Origin: Argyresthia goedartella
Taxonomy: Eukaryota > Arthropoda > Insecta > Lepidoptera > Argyresthiidae
NCBI GenBank assembly: GCA_949825045.1
Contig: OX463818.1
Coordinates: 36,472,906-36,536,905, forward strand
Direction: 5' to 3'
DNA: 64,000 bases
Below are positions 1 to 11,100 of this stretch, piece by piece. Position 1 is the stretch's first letter. Each line of letters starts with the position of its first letter. The notes beneath the pieces are model-generated. The model saw only the letters and a list, made by a program, of their open reading frames with translations, was not told the origin of the DNA and made no database searches. The position numbers and the translations under genes were made by a program.

Positions 1-1158
1 TACATAAATGACCTGCCTAGAGAAACTAAGAATACAATGGTATTATTTGCTGACGACAGCACAGTTCTATTTAAAAATAATAATGTAATTGCTTTGGAAT
101 CTGACATTACAAGTACACTATCACATGTGATTGAGTGGCTGACATCTAATAATCTTTTAATTAATATTGACAAATCGAACATAATGACATTTAAAAATAA
201 TTACAACCATAATCCAGAATTAGATAATCTTGAAATTAAATACAATAATAAGAATATTAATAAAGTTGATTCCACAAAATTTTTAGGTTTGTATATAGAT
301 TCTCATTTGACATGGAAAAACCACATAGAAAAGGTTTGTTCTAAATTGAAGTCATTTTCTTATGCCTTACACATGCTTTCCAAAGTTGTCAGTCAAAAAG
401 CAGTCTTAACTGCATATCATGCATATGTTGTCTCTGCTCTGAGGTATGGTCTCATTTTCTGGGGTAACTCCACGGACAAAACTGATGCCTTCAAGGCTCA
501 GAAAAGATGCATCAGGTCAATTTGTAAACTGAAATCTACAGATACCTGCAAACCCCATTTTATAAAACTAAAATTATTCACATTGCCGTCATTATATATT
601 TTAGAGATAGTACTATTTGTAAAAACTAATTATGATTTATTTGGCAAATTTAACAGTGCAAGATATAAAAATAAGATCAGTGCTGCGAGTCACTCAACAG
701 CTTTATTTAATAAAAGTATATTTGGAATGGCGCCCATAATATATAACCATCTGCCTAATAGTATTAGAGAAATTCAAGTTGTCCATTTATTTAAAAAAAG
801 GCTATCACAACTTCTTCTTGAAAAAGCCTATTATAGCCTTGGTGAATTTCTCCAAGACAAATTTTAGTTTCCTTCCTTGTGACTGTGCCTAGGGTTCCTA
901 ATAAATTAATGTTAAATATGTACCCAGTGTGTAATGTATGATAGTGTTGACATTTTATATTTAAGCCTAATTTAATCTTGAATACTGTCTTGACATTTTT
1001 TATGCTTTAATTAATTAAATTATATTGTTAACACTCAAAATTTTGCAAACCCTTTCGGGTAGAGTATAGCTAAGCGACCGTTATTATAATTTTATCACCT
1101 ATGTAACCTATATTCAGCAAATAAATGCCTTTGACTTTGACTTTGACTTTGACTTTGA
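1..1158 (+). mobile_element. LINE 3' end: C-terminal reverse transcriptase plus 3' UTR and tail
   Basis: The frame is open from the first base to a stop at 867. It starts inside a reverse transcriptase domain (YINDLP, then the catalytic FADDS) and runs through the thumb and C-terminal region of a non-LTR element. A 3' UTR follows, ending with an AATAAATG-like signal and a short (TTTGAC)n tail at about 1130-1157, which is how many insect CR1/Jockey-like LINEs terminate. The 5' part lies left of the window. The frame has no stops over 289 codons, so this copy is fairly young. The clade is not certain; the FADDS box and the tail favour a CR1/Jockey-type element. Confidence 0.85.
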
Positions 1159-1876
1159 AGTCGGCTAAATAATACTCTATCGATCGACACCCGTTTCTTC
1201 ACTGGCCGCAGATATCATGATTTTTCGAAAGTTAGGATGCTAAAAATGTTACATGCCTTTTGTATTTGTGTTGCCGCCACACTTAGACTATTTACTCTAT
1301 AGACGGAGTGTCACATTCGCGATTGCGTAGAAAAATAAGGCGCACAACTGTGGGCCGCCATTCAAACAGTCTGCTTTGAGCTGACATTGGAGACGCACGC
1401 GTTGTACAGTTTCACAGGTCATCAAAATTTGAAAAAAAAATGCCTTGCTGTGCGATTAAAGTGTGTAGAAATTACAAAGGACGAATAAAAGCAAATCACA
1501 AGTCATCATTTCATCGGGAAGTCAACCTAAATTCGTTGTATTTCGTAAAACATTAAGTAAATTTCTTGTTGATTTCACATGATTCACACTTTACGATTTA
1601 TTAGTGTTGCCAGTTTTTCAATGCAAAATTTCCCCACAAATTACAACTATGCTCGCACCTTAGTGCTTTAGAACATGAGGTGATAAACTAGCATCGCCTT
1701 TTTCCATACGGGGTGCAAAATCACAGTTGTGACCAAATTCAGTCATACTTCGTAGTTACTGGTCCGATTTGCTTCAAAATCTATATCTGGGAATCCGGCT
1801 GGAGTCAACACACAAGTACAACTAAAACATAATAATGTAATAAATGATGTAAATGTTACGGCTAAAGCTAGGTGGG
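1159..1876. other. Non-coding, no feature recognised
   Basis: AT-rich sequence with no long open frame and no terminal repeats that I could pair. It probably consists of old repeat fragments. Confidence 0.4.
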
Positions 1877-2513
1877 AAGACTAGCCGGCTAAACTTAAGT
1901 TTAGCCGGCTAGTCTTAACATTAATTTCGAGCGTCGGCTAATGACCGAAATAATGTTCATTGCGATAAATGATTTCAACATTAGTCGGCTAAACTGCAGT
2001 TTAGCCTCGACGCTGTTGAGGCTAAAGATGGGTGAGAAAATATGGTTGACATTAGTCGACTAAACTTAAGTTTATTTTTCAGTATACCTAGGCTTATGCT
2101 GAAAAATTACCGTCTTAATCTGGAATAAGTGATGATGTGGGATGTAGCCGTAAACACTGCGGTAGCTTAGGTGAAGGATAAAGGGGGTGAGCGAAGGGAC
2201 ATAAGAACAACAATAAATACATATCTCGTCTTATTATAGTTTTTTTCTCTCACCCCCTTTACTCTTCACCTAAGCTACCGCAGTGTTTTGACCTGATATT
2301 AGAAATAGCTTTCTCATCTAAATAAAATTACTCCACCCCGCTCCCCGCAGTCGCACGAATACTTCGTTTTTAACATTAGCTAACTAATGTCCAACATTAA
2401 CCGAAACGCATTGGCTAATTTGCAATCAAGCCGATTAAAGATGACATCCGTTATCACAAACGAACATGACTTCGGACATTAGCCGAGGCTCGAAATTAAT
2501 CTTAAGACTAGCC
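1877..2513. mobile_element. Foldback-type non-autonomous element with long imperfect terminal inverted repeats
   Basis: The left arm at about 1907-1972 pairs with the right arm at about 2446-2513 in inverted orientation. It starts ggctagtcttaa on the left and ends ttaagactagcc on the right, and has mismatches along its length. The left end is preceded by a perfect 40-base palindrome at 1877-1916 centred on CTTAAG, and a further 20-base palindrome lies at 1987-2006. No open frame lies inside. The motif ggctaa recurs many times. This looks like a foldback or MITE-type DNA element; the superfamily is unknown because no clear target duplication was found. Confidence 0.6.
2153..2287. repeat. Inverted repeat nested in the foldback element (39-base arms)
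   Basis: Arms 2153-2191 and 2249-2287 are reverse complements apart from a short block of changed bases, separated by a 57-base loop. It may be a separate hairpin MITE inserted into the larger foldback element. Confidence 0.75.
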
Positions 2514-3608
2514 ATTTTTATTATTTAGAAGTCTGATTTCACATCTCTTACTGCATTTCCAATTAAAAGATGGGCCTGAAAAACCCTGCGCATGTAAGGT
2601 GGGGTCTTTTTTTGACGCTACCTATTGAAAAAGGATTAAATAAATACTCAGTCATTTTCTTTTCAGTAATTTGTTTACTAGTCGCTATATGAATTAGTTT
2701 ATTACTTGAGAATATTATGCATCATGTAGTGCCTATGAATATTATACATTATGTAGTACCAAATTAGTCATACCATACCATTAGCTACACCAAAGATAGA
2801 TATTTAAGTTAAATCTGTGAAGATAAAAAATAGATAGTTGCGCACTTAACCGAAATTCAGCTAACATAATATGGTTAAAATGAGTTTAGTTTATTCATCA
2901 AGTTTATTTATTTAGGTTATACTGTAGAATAAATGATCGAAGGTAATCCACCAACTTGTACAGTTTCCCTACTTTTTCCGGTAGTATTGCTTTTGTGGCA
3001 ACATTTGACACGCACACAGATTAACAGGTCGCGAGCGTTCCAACATGTCGACACGCACACTAGCATGCTAAAGTTGGCCTGTTTTCACCGCTGTCATTCA
3101 GTACTGACGCGGTATCTAGTGTTTGTATCTAAGCCGCCACAGTAAACATAGACTAGATAGAGGTATGACTCCCCCCGCGATATAACAAACCATATCATGA
3201 TTCGGATATGATCGTAGATTTCGCAGTTTACCACATGGTTGTGGGGGCGCAATCTGTTTGATATCAGTTGTGCAATCTTTAGTTTCTGGGTTCGAATCCA
3301 CGTTCACACATTTATTTATTTTTGTTTTATTAATTTTACTTAAGTTTTCTTGTACGATGGAAATGATCCCTTCGTGTGCGAGTCCGACCGATTTTTGTTT
3401 TTTTCAACAGATATGTATACCTTGGCAAGGCAAGAAATGCTATTTTAATGGTGATTGAGTTGGGCAAAGCTCGTCTGTGACGGACCGAACAACAGGAACA
3501 GTCTCTTGTCAACAAGTGACACAATTGTTTTGTTTTGGTTTAAATCGACAACTTTATCTTTGATAAAAAATCATCATCCTTGCGTCGTTAGATAATGTAC
3601 AAAATTGG
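2514..3608. other. Repeat-derived non-coding region
   Basis: Only short chance open frames are present. A stretch at about 3355-3396 matches the end of the lepidopteran dispersed repeat also seen at 27550-27590 (cccttcgtg..gcgagtccga). A possible tRNA-derived SINE is listed separately at 3180-3320. Confidence 0.4.
3180..3320 (+). repeat. Possible tRNA-derived SINE
   Basis: 3289-3299 is an exact match to the pol III B box, GGTTCGAATCC. About 50 bases upstream, tggttgtgggg fits the A box at 10 of 11 positions. The flanking sequence does not fold into an acceptor stem, so this is not a tRNA gene. A SINE head is the most likely reading, but the element ends are not visible. Confidence 0.3.
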
Positions 3609-3761
3609 TAGTGTTTTTCATTTAAGCGGAAAATGTGGTCGTGTGAGTGACACGTGTTGATGTTGGGTGTGAATGAGAGCTCCACGGATTGAAGCGCGGA
3701 GGTCTCACGCACACTTATGGCTGACACACAATGCCATTTTCCGCTTAAACGAAAAGCGCTA
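3609..3761. mobile_element. Short hairpin MITE
   Basis: The two ends form an inverted repeat: left gtgtttttcatttaagcgg and right ccgcttaaacgaaaagcgc, about 25 bases with three mismatches. Pairing resumes further in (gtgtgaatgagagctcc against ggaggtctcacgcacac). Nearly the whole 153-base unit can therefore fold on itself. It has no coding capacity. Confidence 0.65.
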
Positions 3762-5420
3762 TAATCACATTGTTCCTAGTGACGAACGTCGAACTATGTG
3801 TCGTCGTCGAATTACTCTGGGTTCAATCAGTTGAACAAGTGAAGCCTGAATTAACCATAGCAAGTGTGGTTCTATACTCTTTGGTTATTAATTTATTCTG
3901 CATCTGCATCTGCCACAGCTTTCAGAACTCTATTACTTTTAATTAGTTGTCGGAGAACCCTCTACTCAACTGCACTGTTCAATAATTGTTGAAAGGAGAT
4001 TGAAGAAAATAGATGTATACGAGCCCAAATGCAGAATACCTCGTCTTTAGGAGTCAAAAATCTGAATATATCTTAGGTTCTAGTCTAAAATATAATTTAG
4101 TATTGCATGTAACTTCTGAATTATTTAAAATAAACAAATAATTTGCTTTTTGGAAGCCAAAGCGGACGGACGGTCGCCTTCTCAGCTCGGCGCTCTGCAA
4201 AAGCATTAATCAAAGTAATAATAGTTTACAACCACACCGGGGCGCGCGCCTTTTGTTCCGACTTAAACACCCTAACACACAACAGGTGCTAGCCTCAATA
4301 CGAGCGAGAAACGCGATTACTTACTCGTGCCGTAATGTCAAGCTCTAGTATGGGTCTAATGTAGCCAAAAATGTGAAAGTGCAGTGCGCGAAATGTGAAA
4401 GTGCAGTGCGCGAAATGTGAATTAGATAAGACTCTGAGCTACGCCCTACTCAGGATCACAGCACCAGCTCGCTGACCAGATAAACGGCCACGCAACGCCG
4501 CTGTCGCAGCCACCGAGTATGACACTAGGCGCCCCTATCAGAGACAACTAAACGAGTCTTACCTGGCGACCCTGTTCCCATTCAGCGTCTTAACACATGA
4601 TGAAACCAATATTAGTTCTCCACAGGCTACTCTACTAGAAGATGCCCGGAGTTTACGTCTCGTCAAACATATAACAGTAATCCCCATCATTATCTGAGTT
4701 AAAACATAGCAACTCGCCATTATCCTTAGATATCAACCGACCCTATTCACAGTAAATGTATCATAACATTAGGAGAATTCCCCAGCAGTAATCTTATCAA
4801 CAAATTGCTTTCGCCGGACACAAACGATTATACGTAGAATCTTCATCAATAAGGGTCTTTCTTAAATGAGTCCAACCCATAATATTAAACACTCTCAACA
4901 GCAACAATCTGGAAAACAGATCTCATTTCATTAAAGGTGGAACACACATACGTGGTGTTTAGTATATCATCATAAAAACTAATTGCCTTACTTAAAAAAA
5001 TTTATCAAACCTATGATAGCTAAAATGTGCTTCGTCCTTTTCTCACAAACACAAATTTTAAAGTGACAGACAAAGACAAACTAATTATAACGGCATTATA
5101 GTTCAAATAGGTTTATTAGACGTTTATGAATAAGGCGGTAAGTATATAGATACTTAAGGCACGCAACAAGTCGTAACGTGATCCCACGCCTAAAGGCAGG
5201 TCCCTTGCACGTGCGCTCTGACCATACAATCCAAACAAAACTGGACACAGATAGGAAAAAAAAAAAAGAAAAAAAAAAGAACAGAAATTACGCCTACAAA
5301 AATTCCACTCATCAACCTAGCACAGCTGCAAAGCTATGAAGAAAATACTATTTTTTTGTCTAAAGGCTGTTTAAGAGAAAACCGAACACAGGACAACGAG
5401 CTAAGGAAAACCCAACTCTA
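3762..5420. other. Non-coding region downstream of the cereblon exon array
   Basis: No exon with cereblon similarity was found here on the minus strand, although the last coding exon (matching the human FWGLTR region) should follow the array. A tandem pair lies at 4369-4412. Adenine-rich tracts lie at about 5257-5279. The rest is unrecognised. Confidence 0.4.
4369..4412. repeat. 22-base tandem duplication
   Basis: Two perfect copies of a 22-base unit starting aaatgtgaaagtgcag, at 4369-4390 and 4391-4412, with the first bases of a third copy following. Confidence 0.85.
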
Positions 5421-7999
5421 GCCGTAGACGGGGAACCACGAGTACTCGGCGCCGGCGCACCGCACGCGCTCGCACACCGTCACCACGTCGTGCATGTGAG
5501 TGTGTATGTGTGTGTGTGTGTTTACGTGTGCTCACTTCCATCCCAGATGCGCCCGGCACGGACAGACGAGCACGCGCCAACCGTAGCCGGGGAACCACGA
5601 GTACTCGGCGCCGGCGCACCGCACGCGCTCGCACACCGTCACCACGTCGTGCATGTGAGTGTGTATGTGTGTGTGTGTTTACGTGTGCTCACTTCCATCC
5701 CAGATGCGCCCGGCACGGACAGACGAGCACGCGCCAACCGTAGCCGGGGAACCACGAGTACTCGGCGCCGGCGCACCGCACGCGCTCGCACACCGCCACC
5801 ACGTCGTGCATGTGAGTGTATGTGTGTGTGTTTACGTGTGCTCACTTCCATCCCAGATGCGCCCGGCACGGGCAGACGAGCACGCGCCAACCGTAGCCGG
5901 GGAACCACGAGTACTCGGCGCCGGCGCACCGCACGCGCTCGCACACCGCCACCACGTCGTGCATATGAGTGTATGTGTGTGTGTTTACGTGTGCTCACTT
6001 CCATCCCAGATGCGCCCGGCACGGACAGACGAGCACGCGCCAACCGTAGCCGGGGAACCACGAGTACTCGGCACCGGCGCACCGCACGCGCTCGCACACC
6101 GCCACCACGTCGTGCATGTGAGTGTATGTGTGTGTGTTTACGAGTGCTCACTTCCATCCCAGATGCGCCCGGCACGGACAGACGAGCCCGCGCCAACCGT
6201 AGCCGGGGAACCACGAGTACTCGGCGCCGGCGCACCGCACGCGCTCGCACACCGTCACCACGTCGTGCATGTGAGTGTGTATGTGTGTGTGTGTTTACGT
6301 GTGCTTACTTCCATCCCAGATGCGCCCGGCACGGACAGACGAGCACGCGCCAACCGTAGCCGGGGAACCACGAGTACTCGGCGCCGGCGCACCGTACGCG
6401 CTCGCACACCGTCACCACGTCGTGCATGTGAGTGTGTATGTGTGTGTGTGTTTACGTGTGCTCACTTCCATCCCAGATGCGCCCGGCACGGACAGACGAG
6501 CACGCGCCAACCGTAGCCGGGGAACCACGAGTACTCGGCGCCGGCGCACCGCACGCGCTCGCACACCGCCACCACGTCGTGCATGTGAGTGTATGTGTGT
6601 GTTTACGTGTGCTCACTTCCATCCCAGATGCGCCCGGCACGGACAGACGAGCACGCGCCAACCGTAGCCGGGGAACCACGAGTACTCGGCGCCGGCGCAC
6701 CGCACGCGCTCGCACACCGCCACCACGTCGTGCATGTGAGTGTATGTGTGTGTATTTACGTGTGCTCACTTCCATCCCAGATGCGCCCGGCACGGACAGA
6801 CGAGCACGCGCCAACCGTAGCCGGGGAACCACGAGTACTCGGCACCGGCGCACCGCACGCGCTCGCACACCGCCACCACGTCGTGCATGTGAGTGTATGT
6901 GTGTGTGTTTACGAGTGCTCACTTCCATCCCAGATGCGCCCGGCACGGACAGACGAGCCCGCGCCAACCGTAGCCGGGGAACCACGAGTACTCGGCGCCG
7001 GCGCACCGCACGCGCTCGCACACCGTCACCACGTCGTGCATGTGAGTGTGTATGTGTGTGTGTGTTTACGTGTGCTTACTTCCATCCCAGATGCGCCCGG
7101 CACGGACAGACGAGCACGCGCCAACCGTAGCCGGGGAACCACGAGTACTCGGCGCCGGCGCACCGCACGCGCTCGCACACCGTCACCACGTCGTGCATGT
7201 GAGTGTGTATGTGTGTGTGTGTTTACGTGTGCTCACTTCCATCCCAGATGCGCCCGGCACGGACAGACGAGCACGCGCCAACCGTAGCCGGGGAACCACG
7301 AGTACTCGGCGCCGGCGCACCGCACGCGCTCGCACACCGCCACCACGTCGTGCATGTGAGTGTATGTGTGTGTTTACGTGTGCTCACTTCCATCCCAGTT
7401 GCGCCCGGCACGGACAGACGAGCACGCGCCAACCGTAGCCGGGGAACCACGAGTACTCGGCGCCGGCGCACCGCACGCGCTCGCACACCGCCACCACGTC
7501 GTGCATGTGAGTGTATGTGTGTGTGTTTACGTGTGCTCACTTCCATCCCAGATGCGCCCGGCACGGACAGACGAGCACGCGCCAACCGTAGCCGGGGAAC
7601 CACGAGTACTCGGCGCCGGCGCACCGCACGCGCTCGCACACCGTCACCACGTCGTGCATGTGAGTGTATGTGTGTGTGTTTACGTGTGCTCACTTCCATC
7701 CCAGATGCGCCCGGCACGGACAGACGAGCACGCGCCAACCGTAGCCGGGGAACCACGAGTACTCGGCGCCGGCGCACCGCACGCGCTCGCACACCGCCAC
7801 CACGTCGTGCATGTGAGTGTATGTGTGTGTGTTTACGTGTGCTCACTTCCATCCCAGATGCGCCCGGCACGGGCAGACGAGCACGCGCCAACCGTAGCCG
7901 GGGAACCACGAGTACTCGGCGCCGGCGCACCGCACGCGCTCGCACACCGCCACCACGTCGTGCATGTGAGTGTATGTGTGTGTGTTTACGTGTGCTCAC
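5421..7999 (-). repeat. Tandem array of 17 cereblon exon 9 copies (151-159 base units)
   Basis: Anchoring on gggaaccacg gives unit starts at 5431, 5590, 5747, 5900, 6053, 6206, 6363, 6520, 6671, 6824, 6977, 7134, 7291, 7442, 7595, 7748 and 7901, with the true exon at 8054. Read on the minus strand, each unit encodes MHDVVTV..., EYSWFPGYGW and LGWK, then a donor (gtgagc or gtaagc) and an AC/TG microsatellite whose length explains most of the period variation. Every copy lacks 18 bases that the true exon has. In the units examined no AG precedes the coding part, so there is no splice acceptor. The leftmost copy is truncated at about 5420. Long open frames on both strands of this region are by-products of a GC-rich repeat, not genes. 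Confidence 0.95.
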
Positions 8000-8144
8000 T
8001 TCCATCCCAGATGCGCCCGGCACGGACAGACGAGCACGCGCCAACCGTAGCCGGGGAACCACGAGTACTCGGCGCTGGCGGCGCCGGCGCACCGCACGCG
8101 CTCGCACACCGAGCGCACGGTCACCACGTCGTGCATGTGACCGC
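8000..8144 (-). CDS. CRBN: Cereblon exon 9 (CULT domain, tryptophan cage)
   Basis: The acceptor is tgtcccgcag before 8144 and the donor is gtgagc after 8000. Length is 145 bases, entering in phase 1 and leaving in phase 2. It encodes the cage strand EYSWFPGYGWRVLVCPC and HLGWK. It carries two 9-base segments absent from the 17 tandem copies. With them, the spacing between the TV and the E-x-SWFPGY motif matches the vertebrate protein to within one residue, which marks this as the ancestral, functional copy. Confidence 0.9.
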
Positions 8145-11100
8145 CTGCGGGACACCAAAGCAATTTTCACGTCATACATCACAATTAAAAACATATGATA
8201 CCCAGCAGTATTTTTTACCCTACTTCAAAAAATGAGAGGTTCTCTATTCGTCGGGATGGTTTTCTAATGTTTTTTATTACGTATTCTCCAAGGTGGATGG
8301 ACCGAATTGTAAAATTATTATTTTGTTCATTAGGGTTTACCTTCCGATTGGTCCCAAGACATCAGATCAGGATCTGATGATGGGAGTCTGGAGAAATTGA
8401 GGGAGCTCTTCATATTTTATAGGAAAAACTATAGCGATTTTTGTATTTTTCATGGTAATTCATGCTTTACTCTAAGGAAGCATATTTTGGTTAAGTGGAA
8501 CGGATGATGAATACCACAGATGGACACCGGAACTGCTCAATACTACTTATCCGACAGATTGCGATATGGTTACTTTATGACGGTTGCTAAGTAAATGTAT
8601 TTTAGTCATAATGCATTTGGTTAAGTGGATGCACAGACCAACTAGCCTAAAGACGGAACATTCCCGGGCGACCCCCTCTGTCACGCATACGGTGAATTCA
8701 CTCTATGTTTGTGCCCCGCCTCCAATGCTAACTTCAGTCTACGGACGGCGCTCGCACGAGTGACATGGTTGTGTAATGAAAGTTTTGACGTGATTGAAGA
8801 CGGGCAAAATGCTATTGCTGCGTAAAATTATGTGGAAAAAACACAAAAACATCTGGTGTGCAAAAGGATGGTATTTCGTTTCACAGGTAAGCAGATTTTA
8901 ATAAAATTTCAATATAAAATGACAAATTTTAAGCGTGTTATTAAATAAAGTTTTATAGTTCCAGTTCGGAACCCGTTGATGTCTTTTTAGAAAGTCTCTC
9001 TCTAATACATTGCAGTGTATCGCTCCTTCCTTGTCTATCATTTCGCGGCATTACCTAGCGCTAGCTAGTGATGTCCATAGTATGTTTGTTTATTATCGAT
9101 AGTTATTGGATAAAACATATTTCTTCTCTGATGAATTCAGGTTTTATGTTTAGTATTATTGTAGTATAAATTTCAGTTTACGCACATTAATTAATGGGCA
9201 GTCGTTAGTTATTTACCTCTAGGTAATACTACGTTTAACCATACATACGTACGTAATAACCATACGTTTGCGAACTAAAGATAACGAATAACGAATACAA
9301 GGGTGATAACGAATTACGTATCTATTTAACTAGCGGGTTTTATTTAAAATCTTTCCAAGCATGTCAGCTCAAACGTGTACCCTTTCTTTTAGGTTTCCTA
9401 AATGCCCAAACATGAAGGAAATATGGATGAATGCCACAAAACGATCAGATGATTGGTTTCCTTCTCCAAGCAGTGTTGTATGTTCGCGGCTCTTTAAGTC
9501 AGAATATTTAAAATTAACGAAAGCGAATAGACGAATTGTGTATCCAAATGCCGTTCCTACGCTGCACCTGCCAACAGTGGTAAGTAAGTTTACCTGACTG
9601 TATTTTTATATTGTACCTTGTTGGATGCACTCCACTACATTTATTGCGTACTAGATAAACAAATATGATTTAAACATATTTTTTTATACTTCTAGATACC
9701 TGGGGACGGATCTGTTGTTCAAAGTCGAAATTCATTTTCCGAAGTTACAAAAGTGACACAGGCCTTACCGACAGCAGAGGTAAGTTTACGTAATGTTAGT
9801 GATTCTGAATAACTTGAAAATTACACTTATTTATTTTCATTTTTATTATCATCAGCAAAGGTCATCATCATCCTCATAGCATAGATAGAGGTCATAGCAT
9901 CATTCCCAGTACAGTTGCCTTCCGAATTTTGTTTACAATAAAACCTTTACTACTATTTACCAAATGATTATTTATTAAACATCAAATGGAAAACATAACT
10001 CTTCAAAAACGACTTCATTTTTCTAGATGTGTCATGAAGCAACAAAACATCAAAGCTTTGTTACAATAAACATGGAAGTAGCACCGGCTGTGTTACCTTT
10101 GCCAATGACAGAGGTAAGGTTTCAAATAATTACTTTGTTCAGTTTGTAATCCTTATAATGATTTTTATAAGTACCTATACTTTCATATTTTCAGACCATT
10201 GTACAAGCAACAACGGATTTGGCAGTCACTTCCACATCGAACCAAACTACTGCACGCTACAACATTCAACCAGACCAGAATACAGAAGATTATTTAGAAA
10301 CAATTTCAAATTTTAGTACTCCTCGAAAAAAGCGTCTTCGCATCACTGTAACTGACCTTTCGCAAAAACTTAAACAGGCAAAAATTAAAGTAAAACGTTT
10401 ACAAAGTTCAAATCGCATGTATAAAAAAAAGATTACAACACTGAAATCGCTACTGAAGGAACTAGAAGATAAACAATTAGTCACTGACGAACATACGTCT
10501 ATCTTGGAACATATCGGCGTACAAAGTACAGAAATCCTGAAACGTCAAGTAATAAATTCAAGGTCAGGTAAAATAAGTCGAACAAAATATTCTCCTCAAC
10601 TGCGAACATTTGCAATTACATTAAATTTTTATTCCACAAAAGTCTATCAATACGCTAGGAAAACTTTTAATACGTGCTTGCCGCATCCAAAAACATTATC
10701 CAAGTGGTATCAGACTGTTGATGGTCGCCCTGGATTCACCAAAGAATCCTTTAATGCTCTTAAGTTAAAATCTGAACAACTAAAGCAAAAATTGTTTGGA
10801 ACACTGATTTTTGATGAAATGAAAATCAACAATGACGATATTGATTATAATCCGCAAACTGAAAGGACATACGGATACGTTGACTTTGGAGGTGAATTAG
10901 ATACTGACTGCACAGACGAATGTTCCGAAGCTTTGTTTTTTTTTTGTCGTGCCATTTAACGCTTCATTCAAGTTACCAATTTATTATTTATTATTTTTTA
11001 TTATTATTATTTTTTATTATTTGATGGCTGTCCTACAAATACATCGACAGTTAAAAAGCTGGGGTGTTGTTTAGATCCTAACAACCTCAAGACAACATTC

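Noticed and set aside
3233..3309. tRNA gene
   Set aside because: A and B boxes are present but acceptor and T stems do not pair; a SINE head is more likely.
2933..3524. Small overlapping open frames of 60-70 codons on both strands
   Set aside because: No family similarity and no splice context; chance frames.
5421..7999. CRISPR-like array
   Set aside because: The units are about 153 bases, lack short direct repeats with unique spacers, and lie in a eukaryotic gene intron.
5401..8235. Long open frames on both strands (up to 331 codons) rich in Arg, Cys and Val
   Set aside because: They result from a GC-rich tandem repeat of an exon copy read in wrong frames; only the minus-strand frame with EYSWFPGYGW has protein-family similarity.
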